DNA of 64,000 nt from Phymatolithon calcareum (taxonomy: Eukaryota; Rhodophyta; Florideophyceae; Hapalidiales). Below are positions 35,851 to 47,479 of this stretch, piece by piece. The notes below the pieces were generated by a model that saw only the letters and a program-made list of their open reading frames with translations, ran no database searches and was not told the DNA's origin. Location of the stretch: contig OZ345363.1 in the NCBI GenBank assembly GCA_977006965.1, positions 1-64,000 on the forward strand, written 5' to 3'. The position numbers were made by a program, and so were the translations under genes. Position 1 is the first letter of the stretch, and every line of letters begins with the position of its first letter.

Positions 35851-36536
35851 TCCCCGCATTCGGCACTACTGTGCATCATGACAATCAAGACCATATATTT
35901 GTCCATTAAATGGACATAAATTAGTACATCTTAACTGTCCACCAAATGGGCAGCGCCGTGGGGACCCCACGAGCCTGATTGTCCAGCCGGCCCAGTGGGC
36001 CGGTCCAGCTTCGGTGGTCGACTTGCTTCGTCTGACACGTATGAATTAATACAACGACTCTCAGTGCCACCGCTACCGCCACCGTTTCCTTCTGTCCTCG
36101 CTGACGCCCGCTACCGCATTCGTATCCATTTTGTACTGGCAGCTGTCGCCGATGCTTCCCGGCGCGGTCTAGTCAATTGCCACTACCGCCTGCGGTTACC
36201 GCCAGCCAAATGCGGACCATGCAGACGGCGCCATGGATTTGATTCTAACCAAGGTTACAATAACAGCAAAAGGAAGATCTACTTTGCCATTACAGCCTGC
36301 CGGTGCCGATGCCCGACGATGCCCGCCGCCGCCCATTTAACAGGTGCCACTACTGCCTTTTTTCCGGCTTCCTGGGCCGGCTCGATCATCAGGCTCGGGA
36401 AGTCCCCACGACGTTGTCCATTTGGTGGACAGTTAAGATTCTCTCTGGATGGACGAGAAACATAAACTTTATGTCCATTTAAGGGACCAACATATGGTCT
36501 TGATTTTCATGATGCACAGTACTGCCAAACGCCGGG
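35851..36536. mobile_element. Large inverted-repeat element (686 bp)
   Basis: The arms of about 120 bp at 35851-35970 and 36398-36536 are reverse complements with small indels: GTGCATCATGA...AATCAAGACCATAT, TTAAATGGACATAAA, then CTTAACTGTCCACCAAATGG. The interior is GC-rich and holds the nested palindrome CCGGCCCAGTGGGCCGG. No transposase is encoded. Termini match 32899-33002. The superfamily is unknown and a target duplication is not obvious. Confidence 0.75.
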
Positions 36537-36938
36537 AGCGGCTCCGAAAGAAAGTAGGAGACTAGGGATGAGCATCAAAGCAAATTCTGACATTCAATTC
36601 ATCAACTCCCATTTGGGGCTTTCAAGGCAGGTTTTTATACTTATCTTCTACTTTGATTACGGCAAGTAGCGATTTCTTCTATGTTATTAGGAGAGAACTC
36701 TTTTTTCTCTGCCTACCGCTCGAAGATGCGACTCCACTCAAAGCAAGCTTGGTGGTTTCACGTTCCGCAAGTCCATGTGCACAGCTAGAATATTTCGGCT
36801 CTTTTCCTTTACCTCTTTATTCATATGCGTTCCGTTCTTACCCCATCCATACTCCTCTCCTTGGAACTAACCCATCGGAATGCACGACCAAGACCGGGAC
36901 ATCTGCCACACCGTTTTTCACACAGCCATCGACAAAAC
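36537..36938. other. Interval without recognised gene
   Basis: Unique-looking sequence between the inverted-repeat element and the helicase copy. Confidence 0.4.
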
Positions 36939-39110
36939 CTAACATCTAGCGCTTCCTCTTTTCTCACATCTAAGTTCAAATCCCCCTTCACAAACTGCTC
37001 TTGCCATCTCTACTTTTTCTCTCAAGCGAAGCTTTCCCCACGACCCCAGGACCATTTTCAAGCAGCCCCCCAGCGGACAAGTCCTGCTGACGGAACCTTG
37101 CGCATGGGCGTTCACGCCTCCGTACGTTGTCATTCGACACCCAGCACACCCAACAACAAGCAGTGCAAGACAATCGGAACTGTTGTGGTCGAACTGGTAA
37201 CAACGGAAGCATCTTTGGAGACATCCATACTTCTTGTGGCCTTCTCGAAGGCAAGTACTTTTCACGGATTTCTAGCACACGCCCAGAGACAATATCGTCA
37301 CATTTGCACAATGTGCAGACACCCACGAGCTGTTGACCTTCCTGTTGAAGCATCCGCACTTCTCCGTCCACCACTTTCCTTAGTTCGGCTGAGAGAGAAA
37401 GACCAGAATCACTCAGCTGCAAGGGTGCTCTGGGGCTGGACTCCTTGGAGCGAGCTCCCTTTCGACGAGACTAGCTTCAAGCCACTGACTTCCGACCACG
37501 TCTCATTCATGTTCTCCGCGGCGGTTCTGCCAGCCTAACGAAACCGCTTCCAAATATCGCATTCGTCAATTCCACGACCTCCATTGACTAGCGCCCGCTT
37601 CAACCGAAGCGCATTTTTCGCGTGTCCTATTCCCGAACTCTCGGAAACAGACATGCGTCTTCGTATTAGTCCACTTTCCTCCAGCGTTTCAAACGGACAA
37701 TTCATTTTCGTCCTTGTTCACTGCAGCTGCAGAATGCTTCAACTTCGACGCGCTGACTGTACGTCTGTAAGCGATGCTTGCACAAACATCGCAGAGTAGA
37801 GCCCCTTGCCTCTTTGCGCAGCTCCCATGTTCTCTACTCTCCTCGACGTACACTTCAACTCCGGTACGGCGACACTTATCACCTGGTGTGGCCATTTTAC
37901 AAACTGGTCTTGCTCGCTTTCGTCTTCAATCACCTGTTAAGCATTTCCTCGAATAACGTGCGACTCGTGATAAAACACAACCACGTCCCCATCTCTATCT
38001 TCTCTTCCTGCTCGACCAGCTCCTTGCCAGTACTCGATCATGCTTCGAGTTCCTCCAGCGAACACAACCATTCGGACATCCGGCGCATCCACCCCTGTCA
38101 TATACCCTTCCGTGCAGACCATCACAAACAGCCCCTCCTTGTGCGACCGCCAAGCTGCGGCGCTGGCCTTTTTCTCGCCGTCATCCAGCTTAGAATGGTA
38201 CAATTTCACGACAGTCTGAAATCCGGTTTTCAGCTTATCAAACTCCTTCTTCACACGCGCAAAATATTTCGAAGGCGTCATTCCTTGTAAGACATGCAAC
38301 CACTACATTTGAAGTATTCCCAAACTCTCCCGCACCGTAAGCTTTTCCATGAATAGTAACAAAGTGATACACAGCATTTAGCAGCAGCTGTCGCCGACTG
38401 TCCTCCAGAATCTTCACGAAGTTTCTTTTTCCCACTTCGCCTCGTACCACCACCATATCCTCCCCATTGCATCCTGTCGCCATCGCGATATTCTGCACCA
38501 TCGCATTCGGTGCCGTCGCGGTCAAGAACACAATCGCGAAATCCCCTTCACGACTCCGAATATGGCGCAAAGCTGACATGCACGGACGATAGCTATCTGC
38601 CATCGTCACCAGGTGCGCCTCATCCACCACTATACGCTGCACTTTATCTCGCATCTCCAAGCTTCGCAGGACCGACGAGTACGTTTCCTGGTGCAGATCT
38701 TCTGGCCGAACGAGAATTGCCTTCAATCCCTGTAGCGCATTGACATCGACCTCCTACAGGAGCAGCGCCTTCAGCCCCGCTCTTTGAAAACTCGCCATTG
38801 CTTCGTCAATCAACGCCCGGAGCGGGGATACCCAGATGGTTATCTTGTGCTCATCGTACGTCGGGGCTTGTACGACGGCCGTCTTCCCCATCCCGTAGTC
38901 AGAATAACAGCAACGTCTCTTTCTCCTTGCCACACGACCTCCATCGCCCGCCTTTGATCAGCACTTTTGAAACTTGCATTGTCCTTCTGTGTGGATCGCC
39001 TAAGCTCTTGAAGCATGTTACTTTTTTTTCGCAATCTGTTGGTTTTTTCTCCAACCGGTTTTGTCAAATTTTTCTCGCAATCTGTTGGTGTTTTCTCCAA
39101 CCGGTCTTGT
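36939..39110 (-). pseudogene. Telomere-linked RecQ-like helicase pseudogene, copy 2
   Basis: Minus strand, the most complete copy. It begins near 39110 with a partly duplicated segment (about 52 bp in tandem, 39020-39110). SADQRRAMEVVWQGERDVAV follows, with Walker A damaged (TTGWGRR), then a stop in LLL*EVDV. The core is intact over 162 codons and includes DEAHLVTMADSY (DEAH, 38613-38624) and VFLTATAP (motif III). After a frameshift near 38270, CTEGYMTGVDAPDVRMVV and QGAGRAGR (motif VI) follow. A cysteine-rich continuation (DKCRRTG...CAKRQGALLCDVC; CFRCYQFDHNSSDC) runs to 36939, like the zinc-binding tail of RecQ-type helicases. At least three disabling lesions. Confidence 0.75.
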
Positions 39111-41503
39111 TCCGCTTTCTAGTTCGTGTATTTAACTGCTTTTATTTTGTAGATTGTCCTTCTTCTAATAACAAAGTATTGTATTCGTAGAGTAAGAATA
39201 TTCTTGTTCTGCAGACGTCTATGCAGGACGATGCAGAATTCGAATGAGTACTCGAATCATCCACAAAACCTGACTACCCGCTAGTTCAAATAGTTTCGAT
39301 GGGTGCTTTGATTATGACTAAGAGACTTTCTTGCGCAAAGAGCTATGTGTCTACTTTTGAGCATCAGTGGATGAAAATGTAGGTCTGTTACAGAAAACGT
39401 TATCCTCCTCGCCCGGCTGCGCTCCTGCTGCTGCCAGGTTCGTTTTAAGTCGAATCTTTGTCGGAGACCAGCGTCTGTGGTTGACTGCCAGATACGTCCT
39501 AATGTCACCGGCTCCATCTCTTCTCTTGCGTCTGCTTTCTCGGCGACAACCTTGGAAAGTCTTTTTTCATCTTGGAGTCTAGGTATTTGATACGGAACTC
39601 CAATGGCTTACGTTGACGTTACCCGGTGCCATGCTGTCCATTACCCAAAGGGAATTGTAGTGATGTCCGTTAAAGCATTAAAAGCGGGTTTTGACACTCG
39701 TTGTGCTAGATGACATGCCTGCAGAGCATTTGAACATCTTCTTGCCGCAAATCAGCTTTATGTCCCTTTTATCAATACACATTTCTTCCTTATTCCATAT
39801 ATGTTTTCCTCCTTCGCTCTTTCCTATAACAACCAGCGACCACGCTCGGGACTTTTGCCCCGGGATGGAAAAAAAACCGATTGCTGTTGGATTGCAAGTT
39901 CTGAGCAACCTCGAACCGATGCTGCTGAGTGAAATTCGGAATGAAATCAATCCGTGCAACTCGACTATCTACCACGCTCAATGAAATCAATCATTCTGAG
40001 CATTATCCATGTATATAAGCTCTTCTTCTGGTTTCTCAGCCGTCCTATCGCCGGAGAAGACACCTGAGAGTGAATATTAGTGCAGGCGACTCACAAAAGC
40101 AAGTGCAGATGGATCAGAATACGCAAAAGTACTCAAATTTGAAATGTTTTAAAAGTGGTCCTGATACTCCGGGGCGAGGTTTTGGGAGCTTTCAAATAAT
40201 CTTAGTACATATGCCGATCGAACACGCTCTCCTCTAGCAGTGAGGTCCGGATAAGGGCTGAGATCGGCTTTTTTCTCCTCCTCTGTCGTCCAACTGTATA
40301 CGCGCTCATTTAACTCTTTCTCACCAGGCTCGTGATTGGCCTCCAAGCGCACCACTCGAAGACGACGGCGGTAAAGATTCCACAAAAGGTGACAGGAAAG
40401 TTTTAACGTATTCTGAGCAGAGCTTGCGTGATCAGTTCGACGGAAACGACGACTGCTTTACTTCTTGGGCCATACTGAGCTCATGATTATCTAGTATGCC
40501 TAGAAATGTGCCGACGTTCCTCAAGTTGTGACACATGGTAACTTCTCTAGAAATATTTAATTAAGATTATCTAGTACTTGTTTTCTCATTGTTCATCTTT
40601 CTGCCTCTACTGTAAAACATATGCCTGATGGAGTATGCTGACCGTCTGCGTGGACAATGATGGTCTCTGGGTGTACGCATAGAATCATGTACAAGTCTGT
40701 GACAAGCTCAGAAACAATGTACATAGGTACACACGACTGTCGAAGAAGGAACAGAAACATGACACTGACGCAGTATGGATTATGCAGCGGTAAGTCGAAA
40801 GCCTCTACATCCGCCCAAAGCGACTCCAAAAACTGAATCTTTCTAACCACACACTCTACCAGACTCGATACGTTTTAGTTGCATAGTATCACATCAATGG
40901 CCTGAGCCACGTCCAATTTGGCTTCCTAAGGATACTGTTGAGTGTTTCAGTTTACGAGGCACCGATCACACTAGTTGAGAGAAAAACGTAAGACCGCTCG
41001 AGCTCCCCTTATATGTAGAAGTCTAGAAGCTTCTAATCATGGTAGGTGATGTATATTTCGCGCCGTGCCTGAAAAGGATAATCGTTAGGTGACAAACCAA
41101 CGTAGGTGAGGCTAGGTACAAGATTTGCAGTGCTAATCCACGACTCCACGCAATAGATGGAAACATGGGGGCCGCTTCCGCTGGGAAAATATCCGGCATT
41201 AGAAGAGTGACCCCTTTACTTGGGCGGCTTGTGGAAATAATCTGCAGCAAAGTATGCGCGTAAAGCAACAAAAAAACCACTAGCAATGTTCAAAACTTTG
41301 AAAAACGTGTTGCTCACGCGATGAACGCGATGGTGAAGTCGACAGGGCAAGTCAGGCGACCTCTGCTTCCTAGGAGGGCTATGTACACGAATGAAGAAGG
41401 AAAAGAGCTCTGTACCTGAAACGAGACGAAAATCCAGCCAGACTTCGTTCTGCGAAGGAGCGACATGCACAGCTGGGCATGAAGCACGCATGCGGGCGGC
41501 TCT
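39111..41503. other. Interval without recognised gene
   Basis: No known family seen. The flanking sequence at 41380-41503 resumes at 42328 after the hAT insertion. Confidence 0.4.
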
Positions 41504-41511
41504 CGTACGGG

Positions 41512-42319
41512 CAGGGGTAGTGCCAATTCCATTGCTCGACATTGCTGTTTGTCCCGCAATTAAACAATTCAATTGCTCACTACGGTGAGTCAGCAATTCG
41601 GATTGCAATTTGAATACTTCCCGCAATAGTCAAGTTAATTGTTTATTCATGCCTCTTCTCCTAGGTGTACGAAACTTTCGTCTTCTGCGATAGCCTGTTC
41701 AACACGCTGGTTGACAACGCTTGACATAGCTTCCTTCACAGTTTGATCATCCCAGTAAGAGCGGTTGACTTTGAGGAAAAGCATCGCCTCGAACACAATA
41801 GGAGACGTACGTTTCCTGTGATCAAGCAAAATATACTTAGCCATGGACCAAAGACGCTCCACCTCGGCAACCGACCCTAGTATGAAATCGGTGTTCATGT
41901 AACTCCGTGCACCGGGTAATCTGACATTCGTCACATGGATGGTTGAATTCAGGAACGTTGTAACTGTATACAGTACGTAGAATTTTACGTACCTAATTAG
42001 GGAGCACGGCAACATTTTGGCCCGATAGTTATTTAGTTGATTAGGGCCAAAATGGTGCAGTGCTCCCCCGGTGAATGCTTATACTGGCCCGAAATATATA
42101 ATAAAATTAGATGCTACCGACAACCAATTACCACGTACTACGCATGATACATTTGAAGTGATCGTTATTTCTGAAAACTCTGCTCTTGCTGAACTGTACA
42201 CTTTCGTACAACCTACCTACCAGCAATTCGAATTGCAATTCTTCATCAGAACCCAATTTGGGTTGAATTGCTACGAATTGCAATTAATTGCAATAGCAAT
42301 GGATTGCGCACGACCCCTG
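41512..42319. mobile_element. hAT element, 808 bp, with perfect 8-bp TSD
   Basis: Bounded by CGTACGGG at 41504-41511 and 42320-42327. Terminal inverted repeats start CAGGGGTAGTGCCAATTCCA at the left and CAGGGGTCGTGCGCAATCCA at the right, read inward. Both subterminal regions are crowded with AATTGC/GCAATT words, the usual binding sites of a hAT transposase. The 8-bp duplication, CAGGGG termini and the encoded dimerisation domain together identify the superfamily. Internally deleted, so non-autonomous. Confidence 0.95.
41647..42015 (-). pseudogene. hAT transposase C-terminal dimerisation domain
   Basis: A 122-codon frame inside the hAT element. SVAEVERLWSMAKYILLDHR, TSPIVFEAMLFLKVN and RSYWDDQTV match the conserved C-terminal hAT dimerisation region (S-x-E-R-x-F/W-S and LFLK-N blocks). 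The N-terminal BED finger and catalytic DDE regions are missing, so it cannot transpose alone. Such a leftover can still bind partner subunits, but expression is not shown. Confidence 0.85.
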
Positions 42320-42327
42320 CGTACGGG

Positions 42328-43065
42328 AGCTCATGTTGAACATCGGATAAACTAAGGACGGCAGCAGATCATCCCCCTGAGACGTTATGCCAGAGTACGG
42401 AAAAGTATGAATTGGGGCAAAGAATAAATAAAGAGTTTTATTTAAAATTACAAACGTTCGAAGTCGGTCGAAAAGAAGCGAAGAGATAGAAGACGGCATG
42501 AGCCTTTTAATTGCCTACAACATCAGCATAGCTGACAAGAGGAGCACTATAAGTACCTTTATTGGCGACCAAGATGCCCATGAATGTCGCGCTCACCAGT
42601 GTCGCATTGCTCCAGCCAGATATTTGGACGACTTTCTCGCTCGACAGCTTACACGAATGCTAACTAAAACAGTCCCATTGGCTTCGCAAGAGTTCTCTAT
42701 ACTGTTTGGCGATGGTATTGAGCTCGAGCTTTGCGGATCCGTGGTCTGGTAGAAGAAGGGAACGGACGAGCTTTCTGAGTTTTGTTCATATTGGGCGTCG
42801 CCGTCGCAATAGAGGCTACAAGAACAGGGATAGAATGCCCACGTTTGAAAACATTCGCATTCAGAATAAGACATTTCATAATAGCGTGTTTTCGAACAGA
42901 TGGTGTTCCCCTCCCTGAGCAAGGGATGCAAAACGTGTGCACATGGCCCGACGTATGAACACACCGCGTTCAATGAAGATGAGTACTATTTTTAAGGCTA
43001 CTTCCCGTGGCCGTCTCAACGACCGAAGCAAGATAATCGATTAAGTATCAACGTTTGGCAAATGT
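42328..43065. other. Interval without recognised gene
   Basis: No recognised domain. Frames on both strands are short. Confidence 0.4.
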
Positions 43066-43710
43066 CACGTCGACAGTAGCAACTCTCATAGTAAAGTATT
43101 TTTTGTAATACTTTACTCTCTCATCGAGAAGGAGAAGCTAAATACGACCGCATGGACAAAACTATGGACATGACACTAGTTGATATCAACGAAGAATACT
43201 ATTTCGCAGATTTAGTATCGCTATCCGCAGAAGCGAAGCTGAATTTCATGTTTTCGCTCTTAATTAGCTTCGCTATCTCAACAAGAGAAGCTAAAACAAC
43301 AATTGAGCATCTCTGTTTGTGCAATGACACGTCGACAGTAGAAACTCTCATAGTAAAGTATTTTTTGGAATACTTTGTTCTCCCATCGAGAGGGAGAAGC
43401 TAAATACGACCGCATGGACAAAACTATGGACATGGCATTAATTGATATCAACGAAGAATACTATTTCGCAGATTTAGTATCGCTATCCGCAGAAGCGAAG
43501 CTGAATTTCATGTTTTCGCTCTTAATTAGCTTCGCTATCTCAACAAGAGAAGCTAAAACAGCGATTGAGCATCTATGTTTGTGCAATGTCACGTCGACAG
43601 TAGCAACTCTCAGAATAAAGCATTTTTTGGAATACTTTGTTCTCCTATCGAGAGGGAGAAGCTAAATACGACCGCATGGACAAAACTATGGACATGGCTT
43701 TGCTTGATAT
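43066..43710 (+). repeat. 262-bp tandem repeat, about 2.4 units
   Basis: CACGTCGACAGTAG recurs at 43066, 43328 and 43590, exactly 262 bp apart, with high identity between units. Each unit contains GAGAAGCTAAA twice, an inverted AAAGTATT...AATACTTT, and an open stretch encoding MDKTMDM..DINEEYYFADL. The period is not a multiple of three, so the array is not one coding frame. The same GAGAAGCTAAA word reappears at 47068, 47108 and, inverted, 47187. Confidence 0.85.
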
Positions 43711-44584
43711 GAACCCATATCTCCGGAAGCTTGCAGGTCTTTTAAATAAACTTGAAGGAAAAACATCTGATTAGTGGCGAACCACAGCTTTGCCGCAGCG
43801 TGTACCTGTTCAAGCAGTAAGGACCAGAGCCAATCCTATATTTTCCTTAATTTTGTTCTTGTTCGTACACTTGTCTTTTTTTCATTTAATCATTGTTCTT
43901 GTTGCTAGTGGACCAGGGTACATACCAGAGTCTTCCCAATAGTGTCATATAGCTCAAGCAGGATGTCAGCACGAATTCTAATCTCACTAAATCCGTCGCA
44001 TCAGCCTCAACAGAATTCTAGATTGTGTGTCGTGTGTGAGATAAACTCCTTGGCCGCGTTGTAGACAATTCTGTTGGATATAAATGGTGTTGAACCCGAC
44101 TTTTCGACTTGACCACCTAGGTGTGGGTTTTCACCCAGCTCGAGACGGGTGCGTCGACGTTTTTGAACATGGCGTTCCTCAATAATGTACTGAGTTGCAT
44201 CATCGTGTTGTAGCATTGTGCAATCATAGAGCCATATAAGAAGCAAACATCATACACCCAAAAAGACTAGTGCCCTCCGCATCATTGCTGGTCACCATCG
44301 ATTCACATTGGGCTCACCTGCTCCGTCAGGATTGGATTTCTACGACTAATACTAACGGCTAGCTGGCGCCTATAGAAGTGCATTACGCTCCGAGAACAGG
44401 ATTGAAGCAATTATTCTCGACTGCAGACACGCAGAAATCATGATTCCAATCATGAAGTGATCCTCCAGTTGGGTTGCAATGGAAATTGATTGCAATGTAT
44501 TGCAATGGCAATTCGAATATTCTATACCTGCTGCTGCCACAAAACATCTACCAACCTGACATTCAGCTCTTCCTTACTCCCCAT
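43711..44584. other. Interval with an AATTGC-type cluster only
   Basis: 44470-44515 holds four TTGCAAT/GCAATT words, resembling the subterminal region of the hAT element 2 kb upstream, but no terminal repeat. Otherwise nothing is recognised. Confidence 0.45.
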
Positions 44585-45060
44585 ATCCAATTACAGGTCC
44601 CGTTCTCGGACTGCCATTACCATCTCCACACTTTCTCTCAATCGTAGCTTTCTCCACCACCCTAGCACCATCTGCAAGCAGTTTAGACCCCCGCAAGGCC
44701 GCTCAGCCGTGCTGAGGGGAACGATTTCGTCAAAAGTTTGATACCGATGCCTCTCTCGCCGAGAGTCTTGAAGATCTTGTTTTAATAGCCTTTTATTGTG
44801 CCCTAATCCACGTAATGAAGGATTGATTCCTGATTATGTCAGTATATACCGAGCACTTATGGGCTACACGAGAAAGTCACGATTCTATCATTCAAAATAT
44901 CTATCAGATCCTTTCTTAGAAAACGATTTGTGTGTACAATCGCCTACAGCAGCCTTCAGCGGACAGATTCTTCCGACGGAAGCTTGCGTATGGTGGCTCA
45001 GGCCCCGCTCGTTGTTATTGGACACCCGATACAGCCGAAGTATTGTAGTTTATTGTAAAT
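44585..45060 (-). pseudogene. Helicase C-terminal tail fragment (copy 4)
   Basis: Two blocks match the C-terminal end of helicase copy 2 on the minus strand. 44590-44710 encodes GGLNCLQMVLGWWRKLRLRE-like sequence (copy 2: GGCLKMVLGSWGKLRLRE), and 44940-45030 is similar at nucleotide level to 37065-37150. About 220 bp of unrelated sequence lies between. Strongly decayed. Confidence 0.5.
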
Positions 45061-45280
45061 GTGGCTAGCTACCAAACTGAAGCTCTAATGACAATATTTT
45101 TCTTGGATTCTATTCGTTCTGGTTCTTATTATTCGATTCTTGGTGCTATGCTGGAAAGATCCAGGAGAGGACCGCCTTTTGCTTATGGACTTTGAAACCA
45201 CGCTGTAAAATCGCTCATCCGACTCGTGCGCCGACGCTTTGCAGAGCTGCTCAACCTCCTTGTCACCCAGCTGTTCTATA
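44935..45280. repeat. Direct repeat, first copy
   Basis: About 345 bp similar to 45940-46280 in the same orientation: TGTGTACAATCGCCT, CAGCGGACAG, GTATTGTAGTTTATTG, CTTGGATTCTATTC and GAGAGCTGCTCAAC-like blocks are in identical order. Identity looks moderate, so the duplication is not recent. Confidence 0.7.
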
Positions 45281-45627
45281 TCTCTTAAGGGGACCTCAGC
45301 CCTGGAAAGAGCTCCCTTGTAGAAGTTTCCAGCGCTTGCATGAGCTGTAGAATTCAAAAGTAATTTCATTCTGTGGATACATCCATGAATATATTCCTTG
45401 CTATCTTCTTCGCCATGTCGTTTCCCAGATGATCGACTCGTGGAAGTACGGTGAAAATGGCAGCTTACTCTTTTCTCTTGTCTTTTAGCATATTTCGTAT
45501 CTTTTAGGATATTATTAATTGCTGCTTCTATTTGTCGCTCTTCTTCATTAGTCCACACAGTCTTCAAAACTACTTTCAGCATCGCTGGCCGCCGGAGCTT
45601 TTGGCTCTTCGTTTGACGCGGAGACAT
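45085..45627 (-). CDS. Hypothetical basic protein, 180 residues
   Basis: An uninterrupted minus-strand frame, rich in Lys/Arg/Ser, with an N-terminal helical segment (VWTNEEERQIEAAINNILKD). Its C-terminal third lies in the duplicated segment, and the partner at 45940-46280 preserves parts of it (KEVEQL-K, HE-DE-FY) although broken, which hints at past coding. No domain is recognised. It may be a product of a mobile element; a chance open frame cannot be excluded. Confidence 0.35.
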   Translation of the reverse strand: MSPRQTKSQKLRRPAMLKVVLKTVWTNEEERQIEAAINNILKDTKYAKRQEKRVSCHFHRTSTSRSSGKRHGEEDSKEYIHGCIHRMKLLLNSTAHASAGNFYKGALSRAEVPLRDIEQLGDKEVEQLCKASAHESDERFYSVVSKSISKRRSSPGSFQHSTKNRIIRTRTNRIQEKYCH

Positions 45628-45752
45628 TTGGCATACGTTTCAAGCAGTGAATAGCTTATATACTTCCCCCCGGAAGCACCATCAGATGGTTCACCGACAG
45701 TCGCAGTTGCTTTGAGGCGCTTAACGGGCAACCGCGAATGTTTATAGATATG

Positions 45753-45940
45753 ATGCGGAATATGTGGAGCAATATGTACACGTTTTTTTAGACGAAGGTC
45801 GTATCGAGTGTGTGTGGATACCGAGCCACTGCTGAGTCGCGAAGAATGAGGTCGCTGATAGTCTGGCGCGGAGGGGAGTTTTAGTATCGGATGTGGTAGG
45901 GCATGAAACGATACCTCTCACTTCGGAAGCGCGATCTGTG
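45753..45940 (+). pseudogene. RNase H domain fragment of a LINE
   Basis: The plus strand reads EYVEQYVHVFLDEGRIECVW, then WIPSHC, a stop in place of the usual glycine, and NEVADSLARRGVLVSD. This is the C-terminal block of RNase H domains found in some non-LTR retrotransposons (W-x-P-S-H...N-E-x-A-D-x-L-A). It lies between the two direct repeats. No other part of that LINE is visible, and it is separate from the LINE family at 21-35 kb. Confidence 0.7.
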
Positions 45941-46280
45941 TGTACAATCGCCTGCAGCAGCTTTCAGCGGACAGGGAAGCTTGCGTGCTGGGGCTCAGGC
46001 CCAGTACGCTGTTATTGGACACAAGATATAGCAGTAGTATTGTAGTTTATTGCAAACTTTGCTGGCTACGAAACCGGAGCTTAAATGGCACTTTGCTTTC
46101 TAAAAATTATATCTCTTGGATTCTATTCTTCTTTATATTCGAATATTGGTGCTCTGCTTCAAACGATCCTGGAGAGGATTGGCTTTTTATTTTTTACTTT
46201 GAAACCAGGGTGTAGAATCCCTCATCGGGCTCATGCACCGCCTCTTTAGAGAGCTGCTCAACTTCCTTGGGAGAGATCAG
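45940..46280. repeat. Direct repeat, second copy
   Basis: Partner of 44935-45280, about 1 kb downstream, with the same block order and several small deletions. Confidence 0.7.
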
Positions 46281-47281
46281 TAAAGGTACTCCAATATTTG
46301 AACAATGAGAATCTACTCTAGGTTACGTTCTGAAGTTAGATTAATGCCTTCTGCAATAAAGAAAGAAGGACGGAAAACTACTTTCATTACCGAGCTCTTT
46401 CTTCAGTTAGTGTGAATCTTTTGGGAGCTTTCCTTGAAATCATTGCTCTCACATGCCCCGATGAAAGCTTTGTTTAAGCATGAGTACCTCATGCACCACG
46501 GTCCTCGCCTTGGAGCACACGCGCCTTGAGTGTCTTTCTCTGTCTTTCTCCACATGAAGATCGAGATCGTGACAGGCAGCGATACAGCATCATTGTTTGT
46601 CAAATCTCACGGCGAGAGTGACACTGGTCATATTAGAGTATTTTTGTAAAGATTTTTCTCCCCTAATTCAACAAGAGAAAACACATCAGCGCACATTGAG
46701 TGACCTACGGACACGGCTGGGTGCAGTATCAATGGAATGTAGTTTCCGCTAGACTAGCTTTGCCCTCCTGTTGAGCGATGCTGACTCCAAGATCTCTGCA
46801 TTTCTCAATTTTTTAATTATTTTTTCGCAGGGCGCGCGAATATCCAGCGCTCAATGTTCCCTTTCGCGGACGAAGACGCGCCGCGCACGAGGTCATTAAG
46901 ACGCGATATCGCGTCAATTAAGCCCTCGAACGCCGTTGCGCGCAGCTGGGAACATAGTGCACCGCAATCCGCGTGCCAGTGAAAATTTTTAGTAAAAAAT
47001 AGAATTCTCTAGCTCCGAGAGGGGGAGCCGAAATAATTAATGACATCGGGAGTAGAAAATATAGATGGAGAAGCTAAACATCGAAATTTATTGCAAAAAT
47101 AAGCATGGAGAAGCTAAACTTTTTCTCAAGCTCGCTTTCCAGCCCAAATAGGCCATACCCCTTTCTAGACTCTCCAAACACATGTTTTAGCTTCTCTCTT
47201 TTTTTTCCCCAATCGTCATAGAATTATGTAAAATCTACGACTTCATCAAATTTTTCACAGCTTCTCCCACCACATAGTACT
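46281..47281. other. Interval without recognised gene
   Basis: 46845-46980 is GC-rich. 47000-47200 has four copies of the GAGAAGCTAAA-type word shared with the 262-bp tandem array. No gene seen. Confidence 0.4.
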
Positions 47282-47475
47282 AGGGCAAAATGGGTGATTC
47301 CAGCTGTCCCGGCCACATATATATAGGATGGCACGAAAGTGGATCAGCTGGGAAGTCGGTCGGAAGTGCGGAACCAGTTGTTCCCAGCTATCCCGTGTGA
47401 ATGGAGACAGCTGGAAAGGTTCTGAAAAAGGGCAAAATGGGTGATTCCAGCTGTCCCGGCCACATATATATAGGA
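47282..47475. repeat. 46-bp direct repeat pair
   Basis: GGGCAAAATGGGTGATTCCA to ...TATATATAGGA occurs identically at 47282-47327 and 47430-47475. The 102 bp between contains further CAGCTGG/CCAGCT words in both orientations. The pair lies where the transposase-like frame loses homology, suggesting insertion or local duplication there. Confidence 0.85.
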
Positions 47476-47479
47476 GTTT

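Noticed and set aside
43152-43665. Two similar small proteins in the 262-bp tandem array
   Set aside because: The period is not a multiple of three and the frames end in the repeat itself. Conservation is explained by recent duplication.
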